Assembly: GCA_029962745.1 (NCBI GenBank)
Contig: CM057153.1
Span: 38,288,307 to 38,352,306 of the forward strand
DNA: 64,000 nt
Direction of reading: 5' to 3'
Source: Echinometra lucunter
Taxonomy: Eukaryota > Echinodermata > Echinoidea > Camarodonta > Echinometridae
This document shows, piece by piece, positions 13,301 through 28,208 of the stretch. The position numbers were made by a program, and so were the translations under genes. The notes under the pieces were generated by a model. It did not search any database, was not told where the DNA came from, and saw only the letters and a program-made list of their open reading frames with translations. How positions within the stretch are numbered: position 1 is the stretch's first letter; every line of letters starts with the position of its first letter.

Positions 13301-16300
13301 ATAAGTCTCTGGGCTTTGAACGACAAGGTACAGGGTTCGAATCCCTGCCACGGCACTAAAGTCTTCTGGCAAGATATGACTCTACATTTACCACTCTCCT
13401 CCCAGGGGAGCGTTTTATCAGCATTTGTTGTCTGACAAGTTGTCAGATCTGACATCTTTCCTTGATTTTGATTGGCTGAGAAGCATTGTTACTATGGCAA
13501 CTGTTGGATAAAATCCGACAAGTCCTTTCATGAAACGCTCCCCAGGTGTTAAGTGGGTACCCGGTAGGAAGCGAAAGTCATTGTGATTTGTTTAGCATTC
13601 TAAGCGCCTGTAAAATGGTGCCTGGCTGGAATGCTCCTTCATAAGTGGAGAAGGTACATACATTCACCATTCAAGCCTGAATCCGATGACCGGGGTAATG
13701 ATTTTTCTCTTAAGGGCATAGAGGCATCAGAGAAAGGTGTATTTGGCACTATATAAAAGCAGAATATTATTATTATATTATAATTGTTACAATTAAAGTA
13801 AGGAGATAAAGATAAAAACTTGAAACATGAATTATGTACTTTGGTGATCTTGCCATGACCAGACATTGACGAATGTGCACAGCAGAGCGATAACTGTTCC
13901 CAGAACTGTGACAACATACCAGGATCTTTCAACTGTTCCTGTGAGCCTGGCTTTGTACTGAATGCCGATGGAGCCACTTGTGATGGTAAATCCTTATGCC
14001 ATGATCTTTAGTCATTCCACTTTGTAAATGAGAGTACTTCTTATATTTGGTCATATTTTGTGAAATATTTAAACTTCATTTAATATGAAAATTGTAATTT
14101 GTGATATTGTCTTGATTGAGGTTTCATGTGAAGTGAAATCATAATTTAATGGTAAGTATGGCCCTTTTGCACTGAGAAATGACCCCATTGGCTGCAATTG
14201 ATAATGATGTTAGACCATTTTTAGGCCACCCCTGATTTGAATCAAATTGGATGTGTGTTCTCTGTTTGAAAAAAAACTTCTTGTAGCCTGTAATTTTGAC
14301 TTTATTATTGATTGAAACTTCAGTGCTTAGAACCCAGTTCCCAATATAGAAAAAAAAGAAGAAATTATATCCAAAAATTTTATGTATTTTCGTACAGTGC
14401 CATTTTAGATTTGCTACCAGTGGCAGTAGATCTGCAGTTGTTTGTAAAGCTCTAGACTTCATATACTTTATTATGCATGTTAGATTTTCCTAACTGTATA
14501 TATAATGTTAAACATCCAGCTGTCTTTGTGTATAAAAAGTTTTAGTTGGTATATAGTATAGTACTTGTCATGCTATTATAATGAGAAAGAAACTATTCCA
14601 AAGGATTTGGGAAAGTAAGATTAGTTGTATATACATAGGAGTCTAGTGTGCGATTTGAGAATTTTTATGAAAATTGGTAAGAAATTCACTGGGGTAACTT
14701 TTCAGTAAAGGTTCTTGTACTGAACCAAAGAAGAAATTAGTATTTGGGACCACGTGCATATCTGGCATGAATCCCAAACTTTTCTAGTATTTCTTGTCAT
14801 ATATCCAATATGAAGGCATTTGAAGAGCAATCTATCCTTTCTTGGGGATATTTTTACTATGATTTTCTTCCCTTCTGACATGAAAAGAAGGAGAAAGCTC
14901 ACAAATTATTATTTTTCACCTATCCCAGAACTCAAGCTTCTCTTTGCTATTCTCCTGTACTAGTTGCTCCTGGAATGGCCTGTTCCCCCGGTGAGAACCC
15001 ATGTACTGGAGGTGGATCATGTACCAATGCTGCAGGCCTTATCAGTTGCTCGTGTCCTAGAGGGTTTGAGCTTATTGGGTCTACAGACTGTCAAGGTAAT
15101 GAGAAAATAGGAATTAGTGATTGCTTTGTACAGTGTTGAATGAGAGCACCCATAAAACAAACATAAAGGGTAGACAAAAGTTTGAACTGGACATTCTATA
15201 AAATACACTTGTGCGATGCTCAAGTTCAGACCTTTGGGGAGATAGTAGTCTACTTTCTACCACAGGTACCTGTGAGGATTGCAAAAAAACCCCAATGTGA
15301 CTGCCTGTTTTTGCCCTGCATGCATGTATTTGAACTGTGTAAATTGGTAGGAATGCTTGCTAAGGAGTTGAGATGGTGCACGCTTAATTGGTAGAAATCC
15401 AGTGGCCTCGGGTAGAATGGTAACATGGAAAAGTGTATTGAAGTTTTCACATAATGAATTAAGTTCTAGAGCATATACATGTTGTACCAATGTTTCTAAG
15501 CACTTAAATGATTCGTCCAAAGAAAAAAAAACCCACAAAACTATATAAATATTGAAGAGAAACAGTAATGAAGTATTTACAGTGATTATTCAAATTAGTT
15601 ATGAAATTGAAAACTAGATATAAATGTAGCATATTATTTTTCTAGCTTTACATGTAGAAGTGGGAGATGGGCTGATGTGGATGATTTAGATCTGGTATGG
15701 ACTATATAATCCACCAGTCAATTGAAGATTACCCAGTAGTTTTAGAATCCCATCCCAAACTTGATATTAAATCTTCTCTGTCCCGTCTTATTCCCATTAG
15801 ATATTGATGAGTGTACAATGATGACGGACAACTGTGACATGTCAGTGGGTATCTGTAATAATACACAAGGTGGATACACTTGTTCCTGTGAGGATGGGTA
15901 TCAGCTGGCAGAGGATCAACGAACTTGCAGAAGTAAGAGAGTGAATGCCAGAAGGGCATTATTACCTGCTCAGAGCCAGAAGGGCATTGCTGCAATGTTG
16001 AAAGATACGGTTTAATGACTTTCTGACTCCCAGGCAGCAATGTCACTGACTTCCTGGACACTCTTTATTTCCTATCTCTGTGTTTGATGTATATCATCTG
16101 TTTGGAGCCAGAAGGGCATTAAGTCTGTACAAAATGATATAAGTTACCACCCTTCTGGCTCAGAACAGACGATCTGTTTGAATTTATATTATCATCTTTA
16201 TAGTTTAGAATTGTTTCAATATAAGTGTTAGTGTTATGTGTTGAACACTAATAGTGCAACATAATGTTCCTCTAACTTTGGACCCCAAAGTACTCATGAT

Positions 16301-19300
16301 TCAGTGATAATCCTTAGTGCTTGTTCATTGTCTTATTGTATATGTAAAAAATCATCTTTGACTTGCTTTTGCCAAATGTTGCTATTTTACCAGATGCATT
16401 TTAATAAAACCCTGAACATGAAGGTAATATAAATAATAAAGTACAAATTTTGTGTCTGAATACATTTTGTGGCACTAATTTGACAAAAGAAATTTTGTGT
16501 GGAATGGAGATGTTAATGTTTGACACAGAATACTTATCATACAGCACAAGGTTAAGTCATTTTGCATTGTGTTTGTTTAAGAAAAATCATTGCATGTGTC
16601 ATCCTTTCCTCTTTGTGCAGATATTAATGAGTGTGAGACAGGTGAAAATACCTGTTCTGTTGATGCCCTTTGTGATGACATCCCAGGAAGCTACAACTGT
16701 ACCTGCAATGTTGGATACAGTGGTGATGGAATGAATTGTACAAGTAAGTCAAAGGGCTTTCTCAGAACTTCAACAACAATAATATCACTGAACTACACAC
16801 TGTTTATATAATTTGATGAATTTTTTTTTTATGTGGGGGTGGGGGTAGGGGGGGGGGGGGAGATTGGCCTTTCAAGAATATTTTGCACAAGACAGAGAGG
16901 GGAACAGAGAAAGAGAGAAAGAGAGAGAGAGAGAGAGACAGATTATGCAGAATTGTATATTTTGTACCTATTCATCCTTTGTTTCCATATTTTTAAATGT
17001 AAATTATGTGTTTATCTCTCTCATTTTTTCTCTGCTTTCCACTTGCTCCTTGGTCATCCAAACTTTTTTCTGTCAGCCTCTGTTCAAATATTCATTACAC
17101 CTATCTTTATATAAATATAATTCTCTCCCCTTTGTGTTTTCTTCCTACAAGATATCAATGAATGTGACTCGTCTCCTTGTGTGGAGAATTCTGTGTGCAC
17201 AGATACCATTGGCACGTACATTTGTTCATGTGCCCCTGGCTATTTTGGTGACCCGAAGGTGGAATGTCAAGGTAAGCAATCAATTCAAGACACTCAGTTG
17301 TGGGCTTTCATGGGGAGTGCATCATAATTTGCTGACACCAGACTTTGTGAAAAGCACTGGAAATACCTGTAATAGAGCTACATCTCTGGAGCACAGCAAA
17401 CAAGCTGCCCCACCATAGGCATTCTTCGGCCTGCTTCCGGCATCGTAGGGCCAGGGAAAGTGGGATAATGACTTTACCGTATGGGGCAATGGGTGGAATA
17501 TACAGAGCATTACATAAGATCTGTTGGTCATAAAATTCAATTCCACTCTTGTGATTGACAACACCCGTTACTGGGTAAGCACCCAAATAGTGTCGAATTC
17601 TTCATAAAAGCCCACGACTTTAACCTCTTGCATGTGATGCGGTAAAACTGCAAAAAATAAAATACTGTGGCAAAGTAATACCAAGTGAACATGATGCTTG
17701 TCACGAATTAATAGCTGAATGACAAATACATATGTTTTAGGGGGTTTTGTTGTGTGCAAGTAAAGTGATTTATCTAGCTGTGATGTTTGAGGTCTATTAC
17801 TGCATCACATGCAGACAAGGCTAATAACGTACTTCTGTATTGCATTAGGGCAGGCTGAGTTTGCTTTGTTTCAATTTTTCATTCACTGCCTGACGTTCAT
17901 CATCAGTGGCCATTTTCAATACATGAATTATTGAAATATACATGTACAGTTGTACATTATTCAGTGTTCCGTATATATTGTGTACTCATTCATATCAGTA
18001 CAAAAACACCTGTTAACTGTAAAGCAATGAATTATCTGCTGCATGGCAAAAAATGAAACTTCTGAATATGTGATGTATAGAGAGTGTATATATGGACACG
18101 TTAGTTTAAGAAATAAATACACCTGTTATTTCTTCATGATTTTGTTTCGTACTAAATTTGTGTGTGCATTTTTAATTTTTCAAAAGTTCAATCTGAAATT
18201 GAAATTTCATTTGAATTTGAATTCTGAGAATTAGAATGTACATAAGACTATGTTTTACCTGTTTTCCTGACTTGCTGGTTTTGTGTTCCTTCCGCAGATA
18301 TGAATGAATGTACTGGTATGCCCTGTGACATCAATGGAAATTGTACAAACACTCCAGGCTCTTACAGTTGTACCTGCCTGTCTGGCTTCTCTGGCAATGG
18401 CACTTACTGTGAAGGTGCGTTCAGTTTCGCAGTTTTTGCTTTCTGTGCTGTTCATTTGTGTCAGTACTCTTACATGTAGCAAGCCTATTTCACACAAAAT
18501 GGTGTTAACTGCATAAAGAACAAAAAAGATATTGTGTCAAAACCTCATAAACTTGTTGTTTTTAAACAGAATGATATAAGGGAAGTGATATATTGTTGTT
18601 TCTGTTAGCGCAAACGGAAGCAAAAGACTTCAATTAACAACAGCCGTTCTATTGGGGTGTTGCAAGAAAGTTGCAATCGATTGCAAGTTGCAACTGATTG
18701 CCACTGGCCAATCAAAATCAGTGTTGCATGCATGTCTTCTTAAAAGGGCAGACCCTGAGCCAATCAGAATGGTTGTTTCAAAATTAGCCATTATTTGCAA
18801 TCAATTGCAACTTTCTTGCAACACCCCATATGTCACCCTCTTGGGGGTGGGGGGGGGGGGAACTGAAAAGGGTATTGCGAGTAGACGAGCAGCTATAGCA
18901 CCCTTAACATTCTGGGCAGTTTTGCATGAATGTGATTATACCAGACATTCACCATTCAAGCCCTTTTACTTGGAATAAAATTAAAGCAGATATTTCAACA
19001 TACTGACTACTAGACTGCTATAAAGTCACCCATTCACATAGACTTGATACAGGAATCATCAAATCTCAAATGCAGTTTGTTTAATTCACTAATTAATTCT
19101 TTGCCACCTAAAATAGATATTTTGGAGTGCAATGACCCCAACCGTTGTGGAGCTAACAGCGAATGCATGGAGCTGGTGGGTTCCTATACCTGCGTCTGTA
19201 TCGCCGGTTACCGTGGAGATGGAACTGTAGATTGTGAGGATGTTGATGAGTGCGTGGACGATCCAACCATCTGCCACCCACAGGCCACCTGCACCAATAC

Positions 19301-22300
19301 AGCGGGCTCCTACAACTGCTCCTGCAATCCTGGATACGAGGGGGACGGACAGTCTTGCACAAGTAAGTAGAATGAATGATGATTGTGATAAGAGGTGATA
19401 ATGATCATGATGGCAATGGTGGTGGTGATAGTGACATGGAGGATGATGATGATGATGATGATGGCGATGATGATGGTGATTATGATGATGGCGATGATGA
19501 TAATAGTGATGATGGGGATGATATTGATGATGATGATGCTGATGATGATGATAAGTTCACTGATAATAATGATGGTGATGGTGTTGAGGAGGATGATAGT
19601 AATGCTTATGATAAAGGTGGTGACAATAAAGGTGCTGATTTGATAACAATGTTTGCAAGGAACTACATTTTTTCTTTCCTTTCTTTTGATTTAAAGATAT
19701 CAATGAATGTGAAGTAGGTAACATTGACTGTGATGTGAACTCCAACTGCACGGACACTGAAGGCTCCTACACATGTTACTGTCTACCTGGCTATTTTGAT
19801 ATGACCGGTGGCCGTGCAGCAGGGGAGTGTGCAGGTATGTCCAGCCTGACTTATAAATCAAATGTGACCTTCATTCTGGAGCTTTGTCCTTTTCTCCAAA
19901 GGTTCTTACAGCGACATGTACCAGTGTTGGCAATGATGCTTTGTCTTTACATATGTATGCCCGCTATATATTTCCAAATTTTGCTTGTGCAAGTTGTATT
20001 TGTGTTAAAGCTGTGGATTAATAGGAGAAGGCTTCAGAAATTCTTTGGAAACTTAATGGAACTCTCGTCAAATAGACGTTGATTCGTGTGATGTCCTAGA
20101 GGACAATTCAGAACATAGTAATTCTTGATTGATTGATTCTTAAATATTGCTTGTTACTTCCATCTTCATTGCTTCTTCTGTTAAATGTAGTTGTTTCTTA
20201 TGGAAAGAAATTTAGAGTATCTGATAAGTTTTGTGGGCTACATATAAATGTACAAACAGCCTTACATCACTGATATTCTTTATGATTGTGTATTAGGATG
20301 TATGATATTCTGAAATGAGTGATAAATGCAGCTAACTTTGATTATTATTTGTCAAAACTTGATTTTAATGCTTTGATGAGATAATTTTGTGTTGTATACA
20401 TGTATTTCATTCACTGTAATCTTTTGTAGATGTGGACGAGTGTGCCCTAGGAGTAGACGAATGTGATGTGAACTCGGTCTGTATGAACAACAACGGGAGC
20501 TACACCTGTGTCTGTAACGCTGGCTACATGAGCTTGTCCCAGACAATGTGCACAGGTATGTTTGCGGTGGTTATAGTGTATAATGTTGCTACATTCTTGA
20601 GATTTGATTTCTGTAAGGCTATTGACCAAGAGAGAGGGTGTTTGGTACAGAATTGCATCAGCTACATACTGTCTTTGTCAAGAATAAGAAGGCTTCATGC
20701 CTTATGCACATCAAAAATTTCATAGAATTTAATTTTCTCCCTTTTTTGCAAGAGTTATATCTGTCAGCCAGCTTTTTAATGATTTATTTTTATCTTGTGA
20801 TTGTAGATATCTTGGCATGCTCACATATCCCCAACATTTGCACACTGTTGTTTTCTCCCTATTGTAAAAGAGTTATATTTGTCAGCCAGCTTTGTAATGA
20901 TTTGTTTTTTCCTTGTGATGGTAGATATCTTGGAGTGCTCACAGACCCCCAACCCATGTAACACCGGTGCCTTTGAGGTATGCAATGAACTAGAGGGTGG
21001 ATATGAGTGTGTCTGTCAGTCTAGCACCTTCCGAGTTAACGGTCAATGCACAAGTAAGTTGAAACGTTCTTCTATCTATTCAGGTCGGGATAAATTGTTA
21101 ATCTTTCTTACCTAAATCTGCAACTCTAGTATTTTTCTGCTGTTGCCATTTTTGTCCTATTCATGGTGGCGTATCCAAGAGCCCAGGTTTGAAAAATCTG
21201 TTGAAAGTTTAAAAAATTGCCAGTTTTGTTTGAAAAACAGATTTCAGCGCTTTATTTACTTTGCAAATTTTCTTTTTCAACCAAAATGGAAACAGGATGT
21301 TTTCACTCGTTCATAGTTCTAGGGCTCTGAATAAAAAGTTCTCCAGCAGAAGCACGAAATGTAGGCAAATACCCTGAAGGGAATAATTGACAATGTAAAT
21401 ACACACATTGCAGAATTCATGGAATATGCATATAGGTCTTTGCTTTCTCGACTACATTGTGCTTTACTCGGGTTTCAGTATGCAGTAACTCATTTATCTT
21501 TTCAAAATTTGTAATGTCATGTAAAGCATGCAGTATCCCAACTCACTAATATAAAACATGTTGCAACACATTCTATTTTGATATATTTCTTTTTTTTTCC
21601 ATCATTCGGCTAGTGTTGAAAAAAGGAAACAAGGAATTTATGAGGTTTTGGGATTAAGATAGCTTAACAAAGTAGATTGTCATGAAAAGACTGGTCCCAA
21701 ACACAAACAATTCAGACAACAGCATTTTTAAAAAATGTCTTTATTTTGCTACGCTACACAAGAATCTTTCATATCATAGTATCTACTGAGAGTTACTCCC
21801 AGACTTACGGAGTTTGCACCTGTTTGATTCACAATATGTGCATATCCATTCTTCTGCATCTCTCTATGTGCCTTCCTCTCCCGTCCTCATTTTTTTCTAG
21901 TCTTCATTTCTGACAACATATTCTTTGATTCGTGTTTCAGTGGCTACTACCTTGTTCTTGACAGTGGAGTTTGAGGACATCCAGGGTTTGATTGTTGAGT
22001 ATTATTTTGATGAAGTCAACAGTGCCAATGATCGAGAAGGACTTGCCAATGATGTAAGTTAATGCTGCATATAGCATTCTTGTTACATGTTTGATATTGT
22101 CAATGATCTTATCACATTGAATCCTTCTGGACATGATATCTATACATGTGTTTCTAAGGTGTATTTACTCATTGCAAAACAGCAGAAGTTATGACTTTGT
22201 CAAATGATATCACTGTGGAGTGTCTCGGTGTTTCGCTATTGTACACTTCTTTTCTGCCAACAATCTTTCCACAGTCATTATTTTGTACTTGCAGGGGGGG

Positions 22301-25300
22301 GGGTCCTAGAAAGTTTGCTATTTCATAGAGGAGTTTACAGAAAAGTTACATTCTGTGTAATGTCTGTTAATCTTTGCAAATCATTTTTATTGCATCAAGT
22401 ATGCTTCCTGCAGGTTGCTGTGGAAGTTCACCTCAACAAGTGATTTTATTTTTTGTATTTCTTTTTTGTCAGACTCTGGCTGTTCTAGTAGCTTCATCAT
22501 CATCCAATTTCTCTGACATCTTGGATCTTACTGTTGAATCAATGAGACTGTTGAGCGGTGGCATGGTTGCTAGGGTTGTGTTCCGTGTAGACATTCCCAT
22601 CACCAACACAGCAACAGAGAATGATCTGGCTATAGCGTTTAATGATGGTCTCACTGGAACCAGAATGGACATCCTTGCGCCAGATAACAGGGTCTACGTC
22701 CAGACGGAAGTTGATGTTGGTAAGTTTGAATCTCTTGTCATTCGTTTTGAAAACTAGCAACGTGTACATACAAGCACATCCCCAATGCATTCTTGTCTGT
22801 TTCAAAGTTTAGACAAACCACAAGGAAAAAAGGTCTGCAGACAGCCAGTAGTAAAATCTATTATGCTACACAACCTCTGCATTCTGACTCCAAGTCAACC
22901 TTAAAAATCTAGTCTACAACATTTTGTCCTTTCTCAAAGCCTCAGGTATACTTTCATAGAGGAACAGTGGAAGAAATAGATATGAAGATAAGTCTTTGAA
23001 ATACATCTGCAATAAATGTGGATTGGTTCCATGAATAAAAGCAGACACTATCAGTTCTTCTCCCTTGATCTTCTTCAACTCTCTGTTTACATGTACAAGT
23101 TCTCTGTCTAACGTGGTATATATTGTTGCGATGCTTTGAGAGTTTTCACTACACTTGTCTTTTGCAGATACCAACGAATGCAAGAACAGCACCATATGTC
23201 CAAACCTTTCAATGTGTATCAACACTATCGGGAGTTACTCTTGCAAGTGTATTGAAGGATATGGCTTTGCCGATAACAACAATGACACATGTACTGGTAA
23301 GTCTTCACATCTCATGAAATAAGTTCGACCCTTTTATGTGAAATGATGTACTGTTAGAGACCTTTCCAGGAAGGTCATCATTGTGAGCAGTGGGTACTGT
23401 ACTGTAGATTGACCGCTTTAGATAGATGTATGCAGTCAAGCCTGTTCATAAAGGCCACCTAAGGCAATTAAACATACGCACAAACAAACAAACAAACAAG
23501 CTAACAAAACAGTGTCTGCACAAGCAGATTAGTGTTGATAACATTTCATTATTTCAAAACAGTAGAATACATAATAAAGGAAATGATTTAAAAAGCAGTA
23601 AACATATCGCTTGACAAAGTAGAGCAAGTTGCAATCTGCACAGGTCCATAATTGCTTATATAGGTAATTGGCTGGTATGCTTTTTTTATAAGGCATGTAT
23701 GTACACAAATATTTGTATCAAGATGATAATATTGATATAATTTTCCCAGTCTGTTCAACAGTCTGCTGTTGAACAGACTTAGGTTGTCTACAACCAACTG
23801 TAAAACCGGTGGAGGACAATACCAGACTTGTACATATCCTCATGAAAGTTACATAATTATTCTTCCTATAGTGTGTATGCATGCCATTGTATGCAGCTGG
23901 AGGTCTTATGAAAGGGGGAACAAATGTTATCACTTTAGTGCCACTTGGAGAGTTTTTATTTCATTATGCTCTGGGACCTTCCATATTTCAAAAGATCATT
24001 GGATATTGGCTGTTGTATGTACCATGCAGTCACTACCTGTATTTATATTGTATTAGTCCACCTGCACATACAGTGTTAATGTTTATTTGTGCTCTCGTTT
24101 TATGTGTTTGTGTTTTATAGATTTGGACGAGTGTGCACTGAACGTCTGTAGCGAGTACTCTAATTGCACAAACAGCATTGGTAGCTTTGAGTGTGACTGT
24201 TTAGTTGGATTCACTGGTGACGGAATAACCTGTATTGGTAAGTGATTACAATCATGTGGTTCATTTTATTCAGTTGGATTGACAAAATACAAAATATAAA
24301 TGAAAAATATTTTTGGTACAAGAACATAACTAAGTCCAAAAGTCATTATCTGGATAACAGTACACAGTTCATTGCTTCACTTTCAAAAATATCTGATAGT
24401 TCAAGGGAAAAAAAAATAAATTAGGGAAACAGATTCATATATTACAGTATGTACAGAAAAAAATGTTACATCTGAATTGATTGGGGGACGGGGTAAACAT
24501 CCACCTTAGTATGTTCACTTTTCCTAGGTCCTTAAGAAATAACTATCAGTTCTGTCATGTATTTCTAATGGATTTGAAAATACAGGAAATGTGATTGCAT
24601 TACTGCAAGCACATGCTCTTATGATTAAAATATAAATAATAAGATAATAAGTACAAGCATTTTGGAGAGTAATATCAATAATTTTCAATCATTGAAGAAC
24701 CTTCTACCCTTTAAAAAAGTTATCCCCTGCATGGTTGATCTTCTGTGTGAACCCCATTGGCATAATGCATGAATGGCTGTAGGGACATGCTTAGTGGCAC
24801 TTAATGGAATCATGTACTAACTTTGTTATCTTCTCCTATAGATAACGATGAATGCGAAATGGTGGATATCTGCGGTAATAACACTGTCTGTACCAACATC
24901 CCTGGGAGCTACAATTGTTCGTGTGCTACTGGATATTCTGGTACACCTCCGACTTGTCTAGGTTGGTTGAATCTTATTTCATCCCATTAATTACTGAATG
25001 AATATTGACAATGTGGACTTTAAGAGAGAAATTAACTCTGTACAACAGTGAGTGATTTTATACTTGAAATCAAATCAGGTGAAATTGTGACCAAATACAG
25101 TATGCAAACAGCTATTCTTGCAATGGAATTGTTGTTCCCTTCATTTTATTATTTTTTTAATTAGCAAATTTGCTTGATACTAAATATATATTTGTCATTT
25201 TCCATCTGTAGACATCGATGAATGTGCAGAGCAGACTGATGCTTGCACCCAGAACTGTACCAATACTGATGGATCCTATGATTGTTCTTGTATTGCTGGA

Positions 25301-25379
25301 TATCGGTTAGATGTAGATGGGTTCACATGTAATGGTATGTAAACCTCAAATGTAGAATAACCAAGAACATGCCCCCCCC

Positions 25380-25412
<33 letters not shown>

Positions 25413-28172
25413 AAAAAAAAAAGAAGAGAACTGTGGTTTTGCTTTTATTATTAGATTTATTGCATATCAAGATATAATTTTCAGTGTGGTTAATTCAGAA
25501 AACTTATTAACATTCTTTTGAAACAAAAGTAATGAATCCATCCTTCCTTTCAAACTTTAATCAAGACTTCTTCAAATAATCATTATTTTGAATCATATGC
25601 CTCCATCAGCTCTGTATACAATTTGGACTGGTAAAAGGTCTTCTTTCATAACCTCTTATATTCTCTCTCAGATATTGATGAATGCACAGAGTCTAATGCT
25701 TGTGGAAGTAACTCCATGTGTAACAACACAGTCGGCAGCTATGAGTGCTCCTGTAATAGTGGTTTCAGAGGTTCACCTCCTGGGCAATTGTGTCAAGGTT
25801 AGTTATCATATTCAACTTCATAGCATGAGAACACTCCCAATTTCACTTTGCCAAACTTGAGTGCTATATTTAGAGATATTTTCATTTTAGAGTCTGTTGA
25901 AGAAAGGGATAGCATCAGTATTTCAAAATGACAAACAGTTGAAGAATGGAAATAATACAGTATGCATTTCTTTAAGAGTTCAAACTTTTTTATCTGCCTT
26001 CAAACAGGAGATATTCTTTTTCAGTGTACCTGTTTTGAAGGATAGAAATATCTTTTAACCTTCTCTCCTTCTCCGCCCGCCTCAAGTCTTCTTACCTCTC
26101 ACCGACTCAAGCCTCCTCACTCTTCGCCAACTCAATCCTTCCACCTCTTCTGGTTTACAGTCCTTTTTAGGACTTCACCCAGTTTTCGAAAGAAACTCTG
26201 CCCTCCAACTTTCCTACTTTCTCGCCTCTCTATTTCACCTCCATCTCTATCCACTTTATCTATAGTCCCTTAGGACTGACCACATGGTGAACCGTAAACC
26301 CCTTCTACGAGTATCTTTTAACCCGTTTAGCATGATTTGATTTATAACATGCATTTTCCATAGACCCTAACCCAAATGATCTCAGGCTAAGTGCTACAAT
26401 GGTTCAGTAATATATCCATATCTTTCTTTGTCATCTGTCAATCCGTAGACATCAATGAATGTACTGAGCAGACGGATGATTGCACCCAGATCTGTAACAA
26501 TTATGATGGATCGTACAACTGTTCTTGTAATGCTGGCTATGAGTTAGATACAGATGGATTCACATGTAATGGTATGTAAATCATGGACATGACATTCAAA
26601 TAACATAAATGGTTCTAAGCAGACATTATGTAACTGTTATCGAAAACTGGTTGTCTTTGATAATAATAATAATGATAATAATAACAAGCACAACAACAAC
26701 AACAATAATAATAATTATGATAATAATAATAATAATAATACATCCTGTTTACCCAGGGTAATCTCTTCAGTACCTGTACTGTTCTCCCAGAGGGCCCTGC
26801 GAGAATATTATTTTGGCTGTCTTGTTTACATTTATTGTTTGGAAACATGATCTCTGTGTTACTTTCAACCAAAATGTAATTAAACCCACATGTATTTGAA
26901 TTCTTTTGAAAACTGACTACAAGTATTCAGATACAGTTTATGTTCTTAATCAGATATGCTCTCAAATTTTAACTGTCACTTCTTTAAAAAATAGTTGATG
27001 TTATACACACACCAAGACTATATATTCATACACCATCATGATTTCTTGTGCAGAACTAGACATATGTACCTTGCTTTTAACCAGTTTGTTCTTCATGATG
27101 GATTCTTAATCTTCTCTCACAGATATTGATGAATGCACAGTAGCTAATGATTGTGGAAGTAATTCCATGTGTAACAACACAATCGGCAGCTATGAATGCT
27201 CATGTGATAGCGGTTACACGGGTTCACCTCCTTCATCATTATGTCAGGGTGAGTTTTCCTCACATTCATTTCAAAGATTGCTTAACATGAAAACACTCTC
27301 GACTAAGATGTTCATTTTTATTGATAAAGGTACTTGAGTTTCACCTAAATTCCATCTTGAACAGTTAAATTCTTGTATTATGATATAACGTCTCTATGCG
27401 CTTCCAAAGGACTTGGATATTGATACTCTAGTGTCAACATGTACCTGCAGAATACTATGAAAGGAAGGAAATTGCACCCAGGAGAACTTGACGTTGTAAA
27501 GAATGGATTCAGCCTCTTTGATTCACATGATCCTACTTTCCCTATCTAAATTTCTTTCATGCATGATAAATTATCTAGTAATTGATGTTTAATGTATCTG
27601 TTTATTGTCTTTAATCCCTAGACATTGATGAATGTACCGACCAAACCGATGATTGCACCCAGATCTGTAACAACTATGATGGCTTGTACAACTGCTCTTG
27701 TAATGCTGGCTATGAGTTAGATACAGATGGATTTACTTGTAATGGTATGTAATAAGCGTTTGTTTGGAATATTTGAGAATATTGATACATATATAAAAAG
27801 AGAAATTATGCTTGGATCGACTTTCTGTTGAATGTGCCACCTCAGGATTTGCTTTCATAGAAGGTCAAAAAACTTTTTAAAAATGAAGAAAAAAGATACT
27901 TGCTATCAAATTTCAAAACTTCTTTAAATCAGAATAATATTGGTATGTTTACATACACCTTACAGCTCGCCACAACTTGAATAGACTTTCTATTTCATAA
28001 ATCCCTTGTCTTTTCTCACAGATATCAATGAATGCATGGTTGCTAATGATTGTGGAAGCAACTCAATGTGTAATAACACAGATGGCAGTTATCAGTGTTC
28101 ATGTAACAGTGGATACCTTGGTGCACCTCCTGGAATGCCATGTCAAGGTAAGCTTCTTTAGAATTTATGGTA

Positions 28173-28208
<36 letters not shown>

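Noticed and set aside
13281..13356. Possible tRNA gene
   Set aside because: A and B boxes are present, but it runs on into a SINE body and ATT tail, and the cloverleaf is imperfect; read as a tRNA-derived SINE.
20807..20961. Alternative exon 28 starting at the upstream acceptor
   Set aside because: It shifts frame, loses EGF cysteine spacing and meets a stop; treated as a decoy from tandem duplication.
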